64,000 nucleotides of DNA from Pseudomonas sp. Tri1 (GTDB lineage Bacteria > Pseudomonadota > Gammaproteobacteria > Pseudomonadales > Pseudomonadaceae): assembly GCF_017968885.1 (NCBI RefSeq), contig NZ_CP072913.1, forward strand, positions 4,814,501 to 4,878,500, written 5' to 3'. Shown piece after piece: positions 17,348 through 26,765 of the stretch (its first letter is position 1; every line of letters begins with the position of its first letter). The position numbers were made by a program, and so were the translations under genes. Below the pieces are notes generated by a model. It worked only from the letters and a program-made list of their open reading frames with translations. It had not been told where the DNA came from and made no database searches.

Positions 17348-18400
17348 ATGTACACTGCCATCGGATATGCCGCCCAGTCGGCCACCACTCCCCTCGCCCC
17401 CATGAAATTCGAACGCCGCAGCCCGCGAGCCGACGATGTGGCGATCGACATTCTCTACTGCGGCGTCTGCCATTCCGACATCCACCAGGCCCGTAATGAA
17501 TGGGGCATCGCCGTTTATCCGCTGATGCCCGGCCATGAGATCGTCGGCAAAGTTACCGCCGTCGGTGCGAATGTCACCCGCTATAAGATCGGCGACCTGG
17601 TGGGCGTTGGCTGCATGGTCGACTCCTGCCGCGAGTGCGAAGCCTGTCGCGCGGACCTGGAGCAATACTGCTACCAGGGCATGACCCAGACCTACGCCAG
17701 CCCGGACCGTATCAGCGGCGGCCACACCATGGGCGGTTACTCCAACAGCATCGTGGTCAGCGAGCACTTCGTGCTGCGCATCCCGGAAACCCTCGATCCG
17801 GCCGGTGCCGCGCCGATTCTCTGCGCCGGCATCACCACCTACTCGCCCCTCAAGCACTATGGCGTGAAGGCTGGCGACAAGGTTGGCGTACTGGGCATGG
17901 GCGGCCTCGGGCACATGGGTATCAAGTTCGCCAAGGCCATGGGCGCGGAAGTGACGCTGTTCACCCGCTCGGCGAGCAAGGCTGAGGAAGCCCGTCGCCA
18001 AGGTGCGGACCATGTGATCGTGTCTACCGACGCCGAGCAGATGGCCGCTGCCGCCGGACGTTTCAACTTCCTGCTGGACACCATTCCAGTGCAGCACGAC
18101 CTCAATCCCTACCTCGACACCTTGCGTTTTGATGGTGTGCACATCCTGGTGGGTCTGGTCGAACCGATTGATCCGCCGGTCCATGCCGCAAAACTGATCA
18201 TGGGCCGTCGGGTCCTGGCCGGTTCGCTGATCGGCGGTATCGCAGAAACCCAGGAAGTGCTGGATTTCTGCGCCGAACACAACATCAGCTGCGACATTGA
18301 AATGCTCGACATCCGTCAGATCAACGAGGCCTATAGCCGCATGATCGCCGGGGATGTGAAGTACCGCTTCGTCATCGACATGGCGACACTCAAGGCCTGA
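17348..18400 (+). CDS. Zinc-dependent NAD(P) alcohol dehydrogenase (YahK/CAD type)
   Basis: A 350-residue medium-chain dehydrogenase that reduces aldehydes, probably with NADPH. Catalytic zinc ligands include Cys41 (YCGVCHSDIH) and His63-Glu64 (GHE). Structural zinc is held by Cys94, 97, 100 and 108. The nucleotide site is GMGGLGHMG. The ATG at 17348 follows GAGG and starts the typical MYTAIGYAAQ; a longer frame upstream has no ribosome site. The gene converges with the IclR gene, 3 bp away. Confidence 0.93.
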   Translation: MYTAIGYAAQSATTPLAPMKFERRSPRADDVAIDILYCGVCHSDIHQARNEWGIAVYPLMPGHEIVGKVTAVGANVTRYKIGDLVGVGCMVDSCRECEACRADLEQYCYQGMTQTYASPDRISGGHTMGGYSNSIVVSEHFVLRIPETLDPAGAAPILCAGITTYSPLKHYGVKAGDKVGVLGMGGLGHMGIKFAKAMGAEVTLFTRSASKAEEARRQGADHVIVSTDAEQMAAAAGRFNFLLDTIPVQHDLNPYLDTLRFDGVHILVGLVEPIDPPVHAAKLIMGRRVLAGSLIGGIAETQEVLDFCAEHNISCDIEMLDIRQINEAYSRMIAGDVKYRFVIDMATLKA

Positions 18401-18403
18401 TCC

Positions 18404-19207
18404 TCAAACCTTGGCGCCAAGCTCCGCCGACAGCCGGGCTGTGACCCCTTTGACCAGGGGAATCAGCTCGGCCATTTTTTCCAGCGGCATGTATGGCACG
18501 GTGCTGGCGATACTGATACCGGCGACGATGCGCTTGCCGGCGTCACGGATCGGCGCCGCCACGCAACGAATCGACGGTTCGTTGTCTTCCAGATCGAAGG
18601 CATAGCCCCCCGCCACGTATTCCACCATCCGTTGCTGGAACTGTTCCCAGGATTGCTCCTGATGCTGGGGCCAGAACTGATTCTTCCCGCCGGCCGGCAG
18701 GCTGATTTCATACAGCCGCTTCCATTGTTCCTGCGTGTCATCGAGCATCAGCGCCTTGCCGATCCCGGTGCGCGCCAACGGCATGCGGTGGCCTACGCGC
18801 GAGCGCATCTCCGGGCCATTACGCCCCGGATTTTTCAGCAGGTACAAGACTTCGTCACCCTCGCGAATCGCCAGGTGAACGGTATCGCCGGTGAGTGCCG
18901 ACAGCTCGTCCAGATACGGCCCCGCCAGGCTCACCAGCGGCAGTTCTTCCCGGGCCTGGAAACCCAGTTCGATCAGCTTGGGCCCCAGCAGGTAACCCAC
19001 TTGCGGCACGACGCGCAGGTAACGTTCGTCCACCAGGCAACTGGCCAGGCGATGGGTAGTGCTGCGGGTGGTGCCGATCAACCGGGCAATTTCCTTCAAG
19101 TCACGGGCGCCGCTGGCGACCGCCTGGACCACACCCAGGCCACGCAGCAATGTCTGGGTGCCTGTGGGCGCTGCATCCTTGGAGATTTTGGGATCGTCTT
19201 GCTGCAT
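18404..19207 (-). CDS. IclR-family regulator of the galactonate operon
   Basis: A 267-residue IclR protein: N-terminal winged helix at about residues 20-80 (LKEIARLIGTTRSTTHRLAS) and a C-terminal effector domain. It is the last gene of dgoK-dgoA-dgoD-MFS-iclR, 59 bp after the transporter. It is a fair candidate for the protein that binds the TCCCA-N5-TGGGA operators before dgoK and before the SDR gene. That link is inference. Confidence 0.9.
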   Translation of the reverse strand: MQQDDPKISKDAAPTGTQTLLRGLGVVQAVASGARDLKEIARLIGTTRSTTHRLASCLVDERYLRVVPQVGYLLGPKLIELGFQAREELPLVSLAGPYLDELSALTGDTVHLAIREGDEVLYLLKNPGRNGPEMRSRVGHRMPLARTGIGKALMLDDTQEQWKRLYEISLPAGGKNQFWPQHQEQSWEQFQQRMVEYVAGGYAFDLEDNEPSIRCVAAPIRDAGKRIVAGISIASTVPYMPLEKMAELIPLVKGVTARLSAELGAKV

Positions 19208-19266
19208 AACCGGCCTTCAACAGTGAGCGGGGAACGGGCGGCATTATGGTCGCCCGCCCCGTCGGA

Positions 19267-20577
19267 CTACAACTCGATGCGCTCGACCTTCCCCACCAGC
19301 AGGATGTAGGACAGCGCGCCAATCAATGCCAGAACGGCGATATAAGTGATGGCTGGGGCAAACGAATCGCCGCTGGCGAGAAAGCCGATGACGATAGGCG
19401 TGGCGATGGCCGCCAGGTTACCGATGAAGTTGAACACCCCACCCGTCAATCCGAGCAGCCGTGCCGGTGCCAGGGTCGAAACCAATGACCAGGTGATCGA
19501 CGCCAGGCCATTGCCGAAGAACGCCAGGGCCAGGAAAGCGATCACCAACGGTGTCGATTCGACAAAGTTGGCACCGATGATCGACGTGGAAATCAACAGG
19601 CCACCAATGATCGGTAGCTTGCGAGCGAACCCCACCGTGGCACCGCGACGGATCAACCAGTCGGAGAAGAATCCGGAACACAACACGCCGACGAACGCTG
19701 CGAGAAACGGCAACGATGCCAACAGGCCGGACTTGATGAAGTCCATGCCGCGATATTTCACCAGGTAGGTCGGGAACCACGTCAGAAAAAACCACAGCGT
19801 GGAGTTGAGGCAGAATTGGCCGAGGTAAATGCCCCACAACTTGCGTTGAGTCAGGACGATCCCCAAGTCGGCCCAGCTGAATTTTGCCTTGGCCTTCGCG
19901 GTATCGGCCTGGATATCGACCAATCCGCCACCTTCGCGGATCAGTTCGATTTCAGCCGCATTGGCCCCTTTGAAGTCCCGTGGTTCGCGATACACCGCGT
20001 ACCAGATCAACGCCCAGATAATGCCTACCGCGCCCGTGGCGACAAACACCATGTGCCAGCCGAAGGCGTGTTGCAGCCAGGCCAATACCGGCGTCAGGAA
20101 GGCCAACCCGACGAACTGCCCGGAGGTGTAGAAACCGATGGCCGTGGCCCGCTCGCGCTCGGGAAACCAGGTGGTGACCACGCGGCTGTTGATCGGATAA
20201 GCCGGCGCTTCCAGGGCACCCACCGCCATGCGCAGCACGAACAGCGCGATGAAACTGGCGGCGAAGCCAAGCATCACCGTGGCCACCGACCACAGCAGCA
20301 GCGCCACGCTGTAAAGAATGCGCGGAGGCACCCGGTCCACCAACCAGCCACCAGGAATCTGCATGGCCGCGTAGGTCCAGCCGAACGCCGAGAAAATCAG
20401 CCCGACGTGGATCGGGTCGATGCCCAGGTCGCTGGTCAGCGCGGGGGCGGCAATCGAGAGGTTGCTGCGGTCCAGGTAATTGATCACCACGGTGATGAAC
20501 AGCAGGACCATGATGAAAAAACGCTTGCGGCTGGGCGTCACCAACGACGCTTGCGCGCTCAGGGTGTGCGCTTGCAT
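19267..20577 (-). CDS. MFS transporter, anion:cation symporter family (probable D-galactonate)
   Basis: A 436-residue major facilitator with about twelve membrane spans, opening with a cytoplasmic tail and VVINYLDRSNLSIAAPAL, the first helix pattern of the ACS family (DgoT, GudP, ExuT). The ACS family moves sugar acids with protons. Position beside dgoD, dgoA and dgoK points to galactonate. A REP pair separates it from dgoD. Confidence 0.9.
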   Translation of the reverse strand: MQAHTLSAQASLVTPSRKRFFIMVLLFITVVINYLDRSNLSIAAPALTSDLGIDPIHVGLIFSAFGWTYAAMQIPGGWLVDRVPPRILYSVALLLWSVATVMLGFAASFIALFVLRMAVGALEAPAYPINSRVVTTWFPERERATAIGFYTSGQFVGLAFLTPVLAWLQHAFGWHMVFVATGAVGIIWALIWYAVYREPRDFKGANAAEIELIREGGGLVDIQADTAKAKAKFSWADLGIVLTQRKLWGIYLGQFCLNSTLWFFLTWFPTYLVKYRGMDFIKSGLLASLPFLAAFVGVLCSGFFSDWLIRRGATVGFARKLPIIGGLLISTSIIGANFVESTPLVIAFLALAFFGNGLASITWSLVSTLAPARLLGLTGGVFNFIGNLAAIATPIVIGFLASGDSFAPAITYIAVLALIGALSYILLVGKVERIEL

Positions 20578-20651
20578 GTGAGGTGCCTCTTTTTATGTTT
20601 ATTGAGGAAACGGGCGCATCGAAGAAGATCTCCCTGCTTGCGAAGATCAGA

Positions 20652-20743
20652 CTGTGGGAGCGAGCTTGCTCGCGATGACGGCGTGTCAGTTGGCGCATGT
20701 GTGACTGATGCACTGCCATCGCGAGCAAGCTCGCTCCCACAGG
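20652..20743. repeat. REP pair between dgoD and the MFS gene
   Basis: Two inverted REP cores (GAGCGAGCTTGCTCGC type) about 36 bp apart inside the 178-bp intergenic gap. In the transcript they can form two hairpins or one long one, and might set different levels for the upstream and downstream genes. Confidence 0.9.
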
Positions 20744-20755
20744 GTCAGGCGTGAC

Positions 20756-21904
20756 TCACCACTCGGCAAAACTACCATCGGCATGCCGCCAGATAGGGTT
20801 GCGCCAGCGATGGCCGATAGCCGCGCGTTCGATGACGTATTCCTCGTTGATCTCGATGCCCAGGCCCGGCCCATTGGGGATCTTCACGAAGCCTTTGTCG
20901 TAGTCGAACACCTGCGGATCCTTGATGTAATCCAGCAGGTCGTTGCTCTCGTTGTAGTGGATGCCCAGGCTCTGCTCCTGGATGAAGGCGTTGTAGCAGA
21001 CCGCATCCAGTTGCAGGCACGCTGCCAGGGCGATGGGGCCCAGTGGGCAGTGCAGCGCCAGCGCCACGTCGTAGGCCTCGGCCATGTTGGCGATCTTGCG
21101 GGTTTCGGTGATGCCACCGGCATGGGACGCATCCGGCTGGATGATGTCCACGTAACCTTCGCTGAGTACACGCTTGAAGTCCCAGCGCGAGAACAACCGC
21201 TCGCCCAGGGCAATCGGGGTGCTGGTCAGCGGCGCCAATTCCTTGAGGGCTTCGTAGTTTTCGCTGAGCACCGGTTCTTCGATGAACATCAGCTTGTAGG
21301 GGTCGAGTTCCTTCATCAACACCTTGGCCATCGGCTTGTGCACGCGGCCGTGGAAATCCACGCCAATGCCGACGTTCGGCCCCACCGCATCGCGCACCGC
21401 CGCGACGTTGGCCAGGGCCAGGTCGACCTTTTCAAAGGTGTCGAGAAATTGCAGCTCTTCGGTGCCGTTCATTTTCACTGCCGTGAAACCCCGCGCCACC
21501 GCCTCTTTCGCCGCCCGTGCGGTGTCCGCCGGCCGGTCGCCGCCGATCCACGAATACACTCGGATCTTGTCGCGCACCTGGCCACCGAGCAAATCGCTGA
21601 CCGACACACCCAAGGCCTTGCCCTTGATGTCCCACAACGCCTGGTCGATACCGGCCAGGGCACTCATGTGGATCGCCCCGCCCCGGTAGAAGCCGCCGCG
21701 ATACAACACCGTCCAGATATCTTCGATGTTGCGTGGGTCTTTGCCGATCAGGTAGTCGGACAGTTCCTCGACGGCCGCCGCCACCGTGTGGGCACGGCCT
21801 TCGACCACGGGTTCGCCCCAGCCGGTGACACCTTCGTCGGTTTCGACCTTGAGGAAGCACCAGCGCGGCGGAACGATAAACGTGGTCAGTTTGGTGATTT
21901 TCAT
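20756..21904 (-). CDS. dgoD: D-galactonate dehydratase
   Basis: A 382-residue enolase-superfamily enzyme that removes water from D-galactonate to give 2-keto-3-deoxygalactonate. Metal ligands Asp183 (VDFHG), Glu209 (FIEEP) and Glu235 (LGERL), and catalytic His185, fall at the same numbers as in E. coli DgoD. It is cytoplasmic and Mg-dependent. It follows dgoA by 49 bp. Confidence 0.95.
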   Translation of the reverse strand: MKITKLTTFIVPPRWCFLKVETDEGVTGWGEPVVEGRAHTVAAAVEELSDYLIGKDPRNIEDIWTVLYRGGFYRGGAIHMSALAGIDQALWDIKGKALGVSVSDLLGGQVRDKIRVYSWIGGDRPADTARAAKEAVARGFTAVKMNGTEELQFLDTFEKVDLALANVAAVRDAVGPNVGIGVDFHGRVHKPMAKVLMKELDPYKLMFIEEPVLSENYEALKELAPLTSTPIALGERLFSRWDFKRVLSEGYVDIIQPDASHAGGITETRKIANMAEAYDVALALHCPLGPIALAACLQLDAVCYNAFIQEQSLGIHYNESNDLLDYIKDPQVFDYDKGFVKIPNGPGLGIEINEEYVIERAAIGHRWRNPIWRHADGSFAEW

Positions 21905-21953
21905 CTTGTTGTCTCTCTTATCAGATGCAGCGCACGGGGCGCTGGAAAAGTCT

Positions 21954-22574
21954 TCAGTTCAAGGCATTCCACGCGGCCACGTAGGCCTTGGCGCGCACCG
22001 CCACCTCATCTGCCCTCAGGCCTGGCTTGAACAGCCCGGAACCGAGGCCGAAGCCCTTGACGCCAGCCTCGACGAACACCGCCATGTTGTCCGGGGTAAT
22101 CCCGCCCACCGGCACCAGCACGGTCCCGGCCGGCAGCACCGCGAGCCAGGCCTTGACCACCGCCGGGCCCATTTGCTCGGCCGGGAACATCTTCAGCACA
22201 TGGGCGCCTTCGGCCAGGGCGGCAAAAGCCTCGGTGGGCGTGGCGACGCCAGGGGACAGGTACAGCCCTGCCGCTTTCGCTGCCCGCAACACCTTCGGAT
22301 CGCTGTGGGGCATGACGATCACTTGTCCGCCAGCGGCTTTCACCTGCTCGACCTGTTCCGGCGTCAGCACGGTGCCGGCACCGATCAGGCAATCGGCGGG
22401 CAACGTACTGCGCAGGATGCGGATACTTTCGTACGGCTCGGGGGAATTGAGCGGTACTTCGATGACGCGAAATCCGGCGCTATAAAGGACTTCGCCGATA
22501 GCGGCGGCCTCTTCCGGGCGCAGACCACGCAAAATTGCGATCAGCCCATTGTGCGCCAGTGCTTGTGTGAGCAT
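21954..22574 (-). CDS. dgoA: 2-dehydro-3-deoxy-6-phosphogalactonate aldolase
   Basis: A 206-residue class I aldolase splitting 2-keto-3-deoxy-6-phosphogalactonate into pyruvate and glyceraldehyde-3-phosphate. The Schiff-base lysine is K128 in HVLKMFPAE. Other family motifs are GAGTVL and PVGGI. The ATG at 22574 follows GGAGG; an upstream extension overlapping dgoK is not used. It lies between dgoK and dgoD in the operon. Confidence 0.94.
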   Translation of the reverse strand: MLTQALAHNGLIAILRGLRPEEAAAIGEVLYSAGFRVIEVPLNSPEPYESIRILRSTLPADCLIGAGTVLTPEQVEQVKAAGGQVIVMPHSDPKVLRAAKAAGLYLSPGVATPTEAFAALAEGAHVLKMFPAEQMGPAVVKAWLAVLPAGTVLVPVGGITPDNMAVFVEAGVKGFGLGSGLFKPGLRADEVAVRAKAYVAAWNALN

Positions 22575-22593
22575 GTCAGACCTCCAGTCAGGT

Positions 22594-23577
22594 TTAACGC
22601 GATGCGGTGGAATCGAGCAGCCCGGCCGCCACGGCCAGTTGCCACAAACCACGTTCAGTGGCCTGTTCGACCATGGTCACCCGGGCGAAACCGCAGGCGT
22701 CGAGAGCCCGTTGATAACGGGCACAGAGTTGGGAATTGCCAATCAGCACCACTGCGGGCAAGTGGATGCTGTCGCGCCGCCGACGTTGCACGGTAGCCAG
22801 CGCTGTCAGCTCATGGCCGATCAACAGGCCAGAGAGGTAGTCAGCCTGGGCGCTGGCAGCCAGTTCGCCGGTCAAGCCCAGGCTGCGGGCGCTGAACACG
22901 GTGGACAACGGACCGATCTCGCCGCCCACCGACAACGCCACCTGCACGCCGCGATCGAAGGCCTGGCCGTCGAACGTCGCGCCGCGCTGCTGGGTGCGAC
23001 CGAGAATGCTGTGGTCACTGAGCACGGCGAAGATCTCGCCGGTCATGAAGGTGTCGAAATGCACGATGCAGCCGTCGGTCACTTCCACCCATTTCGAGTG
23101 GCTGCCGGGCAGGCCGATCAGCACCGCTCCGTCCGGCAGGTCGTGCAACGCACCGAGCACCTGGGTCTCTTCGCCGCGCATGACGTTGGGCAGCCGTGAA
23201 CGCTGGATTACGCCAGGCACGATGTGCACATCAACACCGCGAAGGCTGCGAACGGTTTGTAGGGAATGTCCGAGATCGGCGACGTTGGCGGGTGTGTCGC
23301 AGTAAGGCGCTTCGCGCCAGCCCTGGGCGCTGCCGACCATCCCGCAGGCTATGACGGGCAGGCCCGGCTGAGCATCGAGCCAATCGCCACAGGCCTCATC
23401 GAAGGCCAATTCGAAGCCGTCGATGCACACCTGGCCAGCCAGTGTTCGTGGCCCGGAGGGCAACTGCATGATCCCCGATGACAGCGAGCGCTGTTCGAGC
23501 ACCTCGCCCCCGGCGGCGAGTTTGTAAGCCCGTAATGAGGTGGTCCCCCAATCGAGCGCAATCAATTGCGCCTGCAT
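22594..23577 (-). CDS. dgoK: 2-dehydro-3-deoxygalactonokinase
   Basis: A 327-residue sugar kinase that phosphorylates 2-keto-3-deoxygalactonate with ATP. The N-terminal phosphate motif ALDWGTTSLRAY and IGLPGSHSKWVEV fit the family. The ATG at 23577 follows AGGTGA; a GTG nine bases upstream is also open. It is the first gene of the operon and is driven by the promoter at 23619-23676. Confidence 0.94.
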   Translation of the reverse strand: MQAQLIALDWGTTSLRAYKLAAGGEVLEQRSLSSGIMQLPSGPRTLAGQVCIDGFELAFDEACGDWLDAQPGLPVIACGMVGSAQGWREAPYCDTPANVADLGHSLQTVRSLRGVDVHIVPGVIQRSRLPNVMRGEETQVLGALHDLPDGAVLIGLPGSHSKWVEVTDGCIVHFDTFMTGEIFAVLSDHSILGRTQQRGATFDGQAFDRGVQVALSVGGEIGPLSTVFSARSLGLTGELAASAQADYLSGLLIGHELTALATVQRRRRDSIHLPAVVLIGNSQLCARYQRALDACGFARVTMVEQATERGLWQLAVAAGLLDSTASR

Positions 23578-23618
23578 CCGTTTCACCTGTTTTGTTTTTT
23601 GGCAGTGAGTGAGACGGA

Positions 23619-23676
23619 CTATAAACCCGGGCGCAGCATAATCTCAATATATAAATATGACTCCCATATATTGGGA
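23619..23676 (-). promoter_or_regulatory. dgoK promoter with TCCCA-N5-TGGGA operator
   Basis: Read on the minus strand: -35 TTGAGA (23642-23647), a 17-bp spacer, -10 TTATAG (23619-23624). A perfect inverted repeat TCCCATATATTGGGA (23662-23676) sits 14 bp upstream of the -35. A further half-site TCTCA overlaps the -35, exactly 20 bp from the first TCCCA arm. The same layout recurs before the SDR gene at 31541-31598. Confidence 0.75.
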
Positions 23677-23766
23677 TTTTATAACCTGATTGCAAAGCCC
23701 ATCGCCATTCATCCACGACCCTGCTACGTTTTCTGTCCGGACGTCTTAGAACTCAAGGAAACGTTT

Positions 23767-24399
23767 ATGGGACAACTGCTGAAAATCCTCGGTCGTACTT
23801 CTTCTATCAATGTCAGAAAAGTGCTGTGGACCTGCCAGGAACTGGAAATCCCCTACGAACGCGAAGACTGGGGCATCGGTTTTGCGTCGACCCATGACCC
23901 GAAGTTCCTGGCTCTCAACCCCAACGCCCAAGTGCCGGTGATCATCGATGAGAATGGCGTGCTCTGGGAGTCGAACACCATCTGTCGTTACCTGGTGGGC
24001 AAGCATGGGCGCAGCGATCTGCTGCCCGTCGAACCCGCCGCCCGGGCGCGCATCGAGCAGTGGATGGACTGGCAAGCCACGGAACTCAACCCGTCATGGG
24101 GTTACGCGTTCCACGCGCTGGTGCGCAAGAATCCGGATTTCCAGGACCCGCAGCGCATTGCCGCCGGCATCAAAGGCTGGAACGAGAAGATGGGTTTGCT
24201 GGAGCAGCAGTTGAACCGCACCGGCGCCTACGTGGCCGGTACGCAATTTTCCCTCGCCGATGTACTGATCGGCCTGTCCGTACACCGCTGGCGCCAGACG
24301 CCCATGGAGCGCCCGGACTATCCAGCGGTGGCCGCTTATTGCAAGCGGCTCGAACAGCGCCCCGGATTTATCGAGTACGCATCCAACGCATACTCATGA
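23767..24399 (+). CDS. Glutathione S-transferase
   Basis: A 210-residue GST. The N-terminal thioredoxin-like domain has GRTSSINVRKVLW, NPNAQVPVI and the glutathione-binding ESNTICRYL. The helical C-terminal domain ends FSLADVLIGLSVHRW. The ATG at 23767 follows AAGGAAA. The substrate is unknown; it has no obvious tie to the galactose genes around it. Confidence 0.9.
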   Translation: MGQLLKILGRTSSINVRKVLWTCQELEIPYEREDWGIGFASTHDPKFLALNPNAQVPVIIDENGVLWESNTICRYLVGKHGRSDLLPVEPAARARIEQWMDWQATELNPSWGYAFHALVRKNPDFQDPQRIAAGIKGWNEKMGLLEQQLNRTGAYVAGTQFSLADVLIGLSVHRWRQTPMERPDYPAVAAYCKRLEQRPGFIEYASNAYS

Positions 24400-24402
24400 A
24401 TT

Positions 24403-24885
24403 TCAATTGCCGTTAGCGAAATCCCGTAGCACCTTGCCGTCCATTCGGTAGCGCACCCACTCTTCCTGTGGTTGCGCGCCAAGGGATTTGTAGAACTCGA
24501 TCGCCGGCGTGTTCCAATCCAGCACGCTCCACTCGAAGCGACCGCAGTCGTTGTCGCAGGCGATCTTCGCCAGGTGGCGCAGCAGCGTCTTGCCTGCCCC
24601 GCCACCGCGCTGTTCAGGCGTGATGTACAGGTCTTCGAGGTACAGGCAGTTGCTGCCCAGCCAGGTGGAATAGCTGAAGAAAAACACTGCGAAACCGATC
24701 GGCACGCCATCACGCAGGCAGATCAGCCCGTGGGCGGTCGCGCCCTCGCTGAACAGGCTGCGCTCGATGTCGGCCACACTGGCGATGACTTCGTGGCGGG
24801 CCTTTTCGTAATCGGCCAACTCGGTGATGAAGGCAAGGATTTGAGGCGCATCGCTCGGTTGCGCAGGACGGATCTCGATGGACAT
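24403..24885 (-). CDS. GNAT-family N-acetyltransferase (diamine acetyltransferase-like)
   Basis: A 160-residue acetyltransferase with the acetyl-CoA loop YITPEQRGGGAGKTLL and the motif LYLEDLYI. The sequence resembles spermidine/spermine-type or other small-amine acetyltransferases, but the substrate cannot be fixed. It converges with the GST gene, 3 bp apart. Confidence 0.85.
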   Translation of the reverse strand: MSIEIRPAQPSDAPQILAFITELADYEKARHEVIASVADIERSLFSEGATAHGLICLRDGVPIGFAVFFFSYSTWLGSNCLYLEDLYITPEQRGGGAGKTLLRHLAKIACDNDCGRFEWSVLDWNTPAIEFYKSLGAQPQEEWVRYRMDGKVLRDFANGN

Positions 24886-24994
24886 GAACAGGCCTTGTAG
24901 CCAATTGAAAGCGCCATACTAAGCCGCCACAGGGCGCTCGTCACACATGAAAACGAACATCTCCATCGAAGTACCTGCAAACAAAGGATCTGTC

Positions 24995-25648
24995 ATGACC
25001 GCCGCCTTTGCGCCACTACAACCCGTCGCCGCTCAATTGTTACCCCATGCACTGGAGCCTTCGGAAGACGGCGCGCACGATCTTTCGCACCTGCAACGGG
25101 TCTGGCACAACGTGCGCACCCTCCAGGGTCATGAGGGCGGTGATCTGTCTATCCTGCTGGCGGCGACGTTGCTGCATGACTGCGTGGCAGTGGAAAAGAA
25201 CTCCCCCCTGCGCGCCCAGGCCTCTCGACTGGCGGCAGACAAGGCATCGACCCTGTTGTCGACGCTGAACTGGCCAGACGAAAAAATCAGTGCCGTCGCC
25301 CATGCCATCGAAGCTCACAGTTTCTCGGCCAACATTCCTGCCGTCACGCTCGAAGCAAAAATCCTCCAGGACGCCGACCGCCTCGACTCACTGGGCTTGC
25401 TCGGGGTGGCGCGGACATTCTACGTTGCCGGACGCATGGGCAGTGCGCTCTACGATCCCGAGGATCCGCAAGCCAAGTCGCGAGATTATGATGATCGTCG
25501 TTTCTGCCTCGATCATTTCCAGACCAAGTTGTTGCACCTGGCCGACGGTTTCCAGACCGTCACCGGGCAACACATGGCGCAGGTCCGTCACGAAAAGCTA
25601 AAAGGCTTCATGGAGCAATTCATCGAAGAAGCCGGACTCGACGCCTAG
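24995..25648 (+). CDS. HD-domain phosphohydrolase (YedJ-like)
   Basis: A 217-residue HD hydrolase. Metal residues include His32 (DLSHLQRV), His61-Asp62 (LLHDCVAV) and the Asp in LQDADRLDSLG. The ATG at 24995 follows AAGGA; an earlier in-frame start lacks one. These proteins hydrolyse phosphate esters, probably nucleotides. It is divergent from the GNAT gene. Confidence 0.88.
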   Translation: MTAAFAPLQPVAAQLLPHALEPSEDGAHDLSHLQRVWHNVRTLQGHEGGDLSILLAATLLHDCVAVEKNSPLRAQASRLAADKASTLLSTLNWPDEKISAVAHAIEAHSFSANIPAVTLEAKILQDADRLDSLGLLGVARTFYVAGRMGSALYDPEDPQAKSRDYDDRRFCLDHFQTKLLHLADGFQTVTGQHMAQVRHEKLKGFMEQFIEEAGLDA

Positions 25649-25731
25649 ACCATTCGTCGCGCCCGAGGCACCAACGCAAATCCAGCGCAGCCCAAGATCA
25701 GGCAAGCATTCTGAAAAATGGAGGCGACACC

Positions 25732-26073
25732 ATGATCACTTCAAGGCTGACTGCATTCACATTCGCCACGCTGCTGTCCTCGGTCGCTTTCGCGGCGTCT
25801 ACCGCTGGCACCGGGCCGACCGATCCGGTGCAGGCGCCCAACTCCCCCGCGCCCCAAGGCATGCCCAAGTTGAACACCGACGGTACCGGCGGCGGGCCGG
25901 ACAATAGCCAGCCACCTGCCACCGGCACTGATCCGCGTGTGCAAGGCAACGACATGGGTCGCCAGGGCGGAATGAATACGCCGGACTCCACGGCCCCCGA
26001 TAACGCCGACACCGGCGTGGGTTCGAAAACCACGACCGGTGGTTCGGGTTCGGAAGGTAACGCCAGCCAGTAA
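25732..26073 (+). CDS. Secreted Gly/Pro/Thr-rich hypothetical protein
   Basis: A 113-residue protein with a signal peptide (MITSRLTAFTFATLLSSVAFA). The mature part is low in hydrophobic residues and rich in Gly, Pro, Thr, Asp and Asn (GTGGGPDNSQPPATGTD), so probably disordered in the periplasm. GGAGG precedes the start. Function unknown. The next gene follows by 32 bp, so they may form an operon. Confidence 0.75.
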   Translation: MITSRLTAFTFATLLSSVAFAASTAGTGPTDPVQAPNSPAPQGMPKLNTDGTGGGPDNSQPPATGTDPRVQGNDMGRQGGMNTPDSTAPDNADTGVGSKTTTGGSGSEGNASQ

Positions 26074-26105
26074 CCGCTGCTCAGACACTTGAGGAGGAAG
26101 ATCCC

Positions 26106-26486
26106 ATGCCTCGTGGAAGCAAAGACAAATACACCACCGAGCAAAAGCGCAAAGCCCAACACATCGAAGAGAGTTACGAGAAGAAGGGCCTGTCCGAGGA
26201 CAAGGCCGAGGCTCGCGCGTGGGCCACGGTGAACAAGCAATCCGGCGGCGGTGAGCGCTCCGGCGGTTCGGGAAAGGCAAAACCGGCCGCAGAGAAGAAA
26301 ACCGACCGCAAGGAATCGGCCCGCCGCGCAGCCAAGACCCGTGAGGGTCATCCGCGCACCAGCAAGGCCTCCCATGGGGCCCAGACCGTGGACAGCCTGA
26401 TGAAGGAGGCCCGGGCGAAAAATATTCCCGGGCGCTCGAAGATGCGCAAGCAGGAGTTGGTCGAAGCGTTGCGCAAGGCGGGGTGA
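26106..26486 (+). CDS. Basic protein with Rho-N/SAP-like C-terminal motif
   Basis: A 126-residue, strongly basic protein. The N-terminal part (YTTEQKRKAQHIEESYEKKG) resembles small stress-related ChaB/KGG-like or plasmid-stabilisation proteins. A Gly/Lys-rich linker follows. The C-terminus (SLMKEARAKNIPGRSKMRKQ) matches the helix-extended-helix of Rho N-terminal domains, which bind nucleic acid. GAGGAGG precedes the start. Its role is not known. Confidence 0.75.
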   Translation: MPRGSKDKYTTEQKRKAQHIEESYEKKGLSEDKAEARAWATVNKQSGGGERSGGSGKAKPAAEKKTDRKESARRAAKTREGHPRTSKASHGAQTVDSLMKEARAKNIPGRSKMRKQELVEALRKAG

Positions 26487-26506
26487 TCGTTGGCGTCAGG
26501 GAGGAC

Positions 26507-26737
26507 GCCATCGCGAGCAAGCTCGCTCCCACATGGGTCTGTGCTGTGTCGAGGTTCTGGACTCTGACACAAAGACCTGTGGGAGCGAGCTTGCTCGCGA
26601 TGGCGGTGGGTCAGGTTAGAAGGTATTGAATGCACTGACGCCTCGCGAGCAGGCTCGCTCCCACAGTGGATCTTCGGTGTGCCGAAATTTTGCGGCTGAC
26701 ACAAAAACCTGTGGGAGCGAGCCTGCTCGCGATGGCG
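26507..26737. repeat. Cluster of four REP elements
   Basis: Four REP cores in alternating orientation at about 26507-26532, 26576-26604, 26641-26666 and 26708-26737. The first pair carries GAGCAAGCTC and the second GAGCAGGCTC, so they are two paired insertions rather than one expansion. They lie between the plus-strand Rho-N gene and the convergent araH gene. Confidence 0.92.
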
Positions 26738-26765
26738 GTAGATCAGTCGCCAGCGATCTCGGTTT

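Noticed and set aside
26507..26737. Possible CRISPR-like array (repeats at regular spacing)
   Set aside because: The repeats alternate in orientation and have the Pseudomonas REP core. The gaps are unequal, and no cas gene is nearby.
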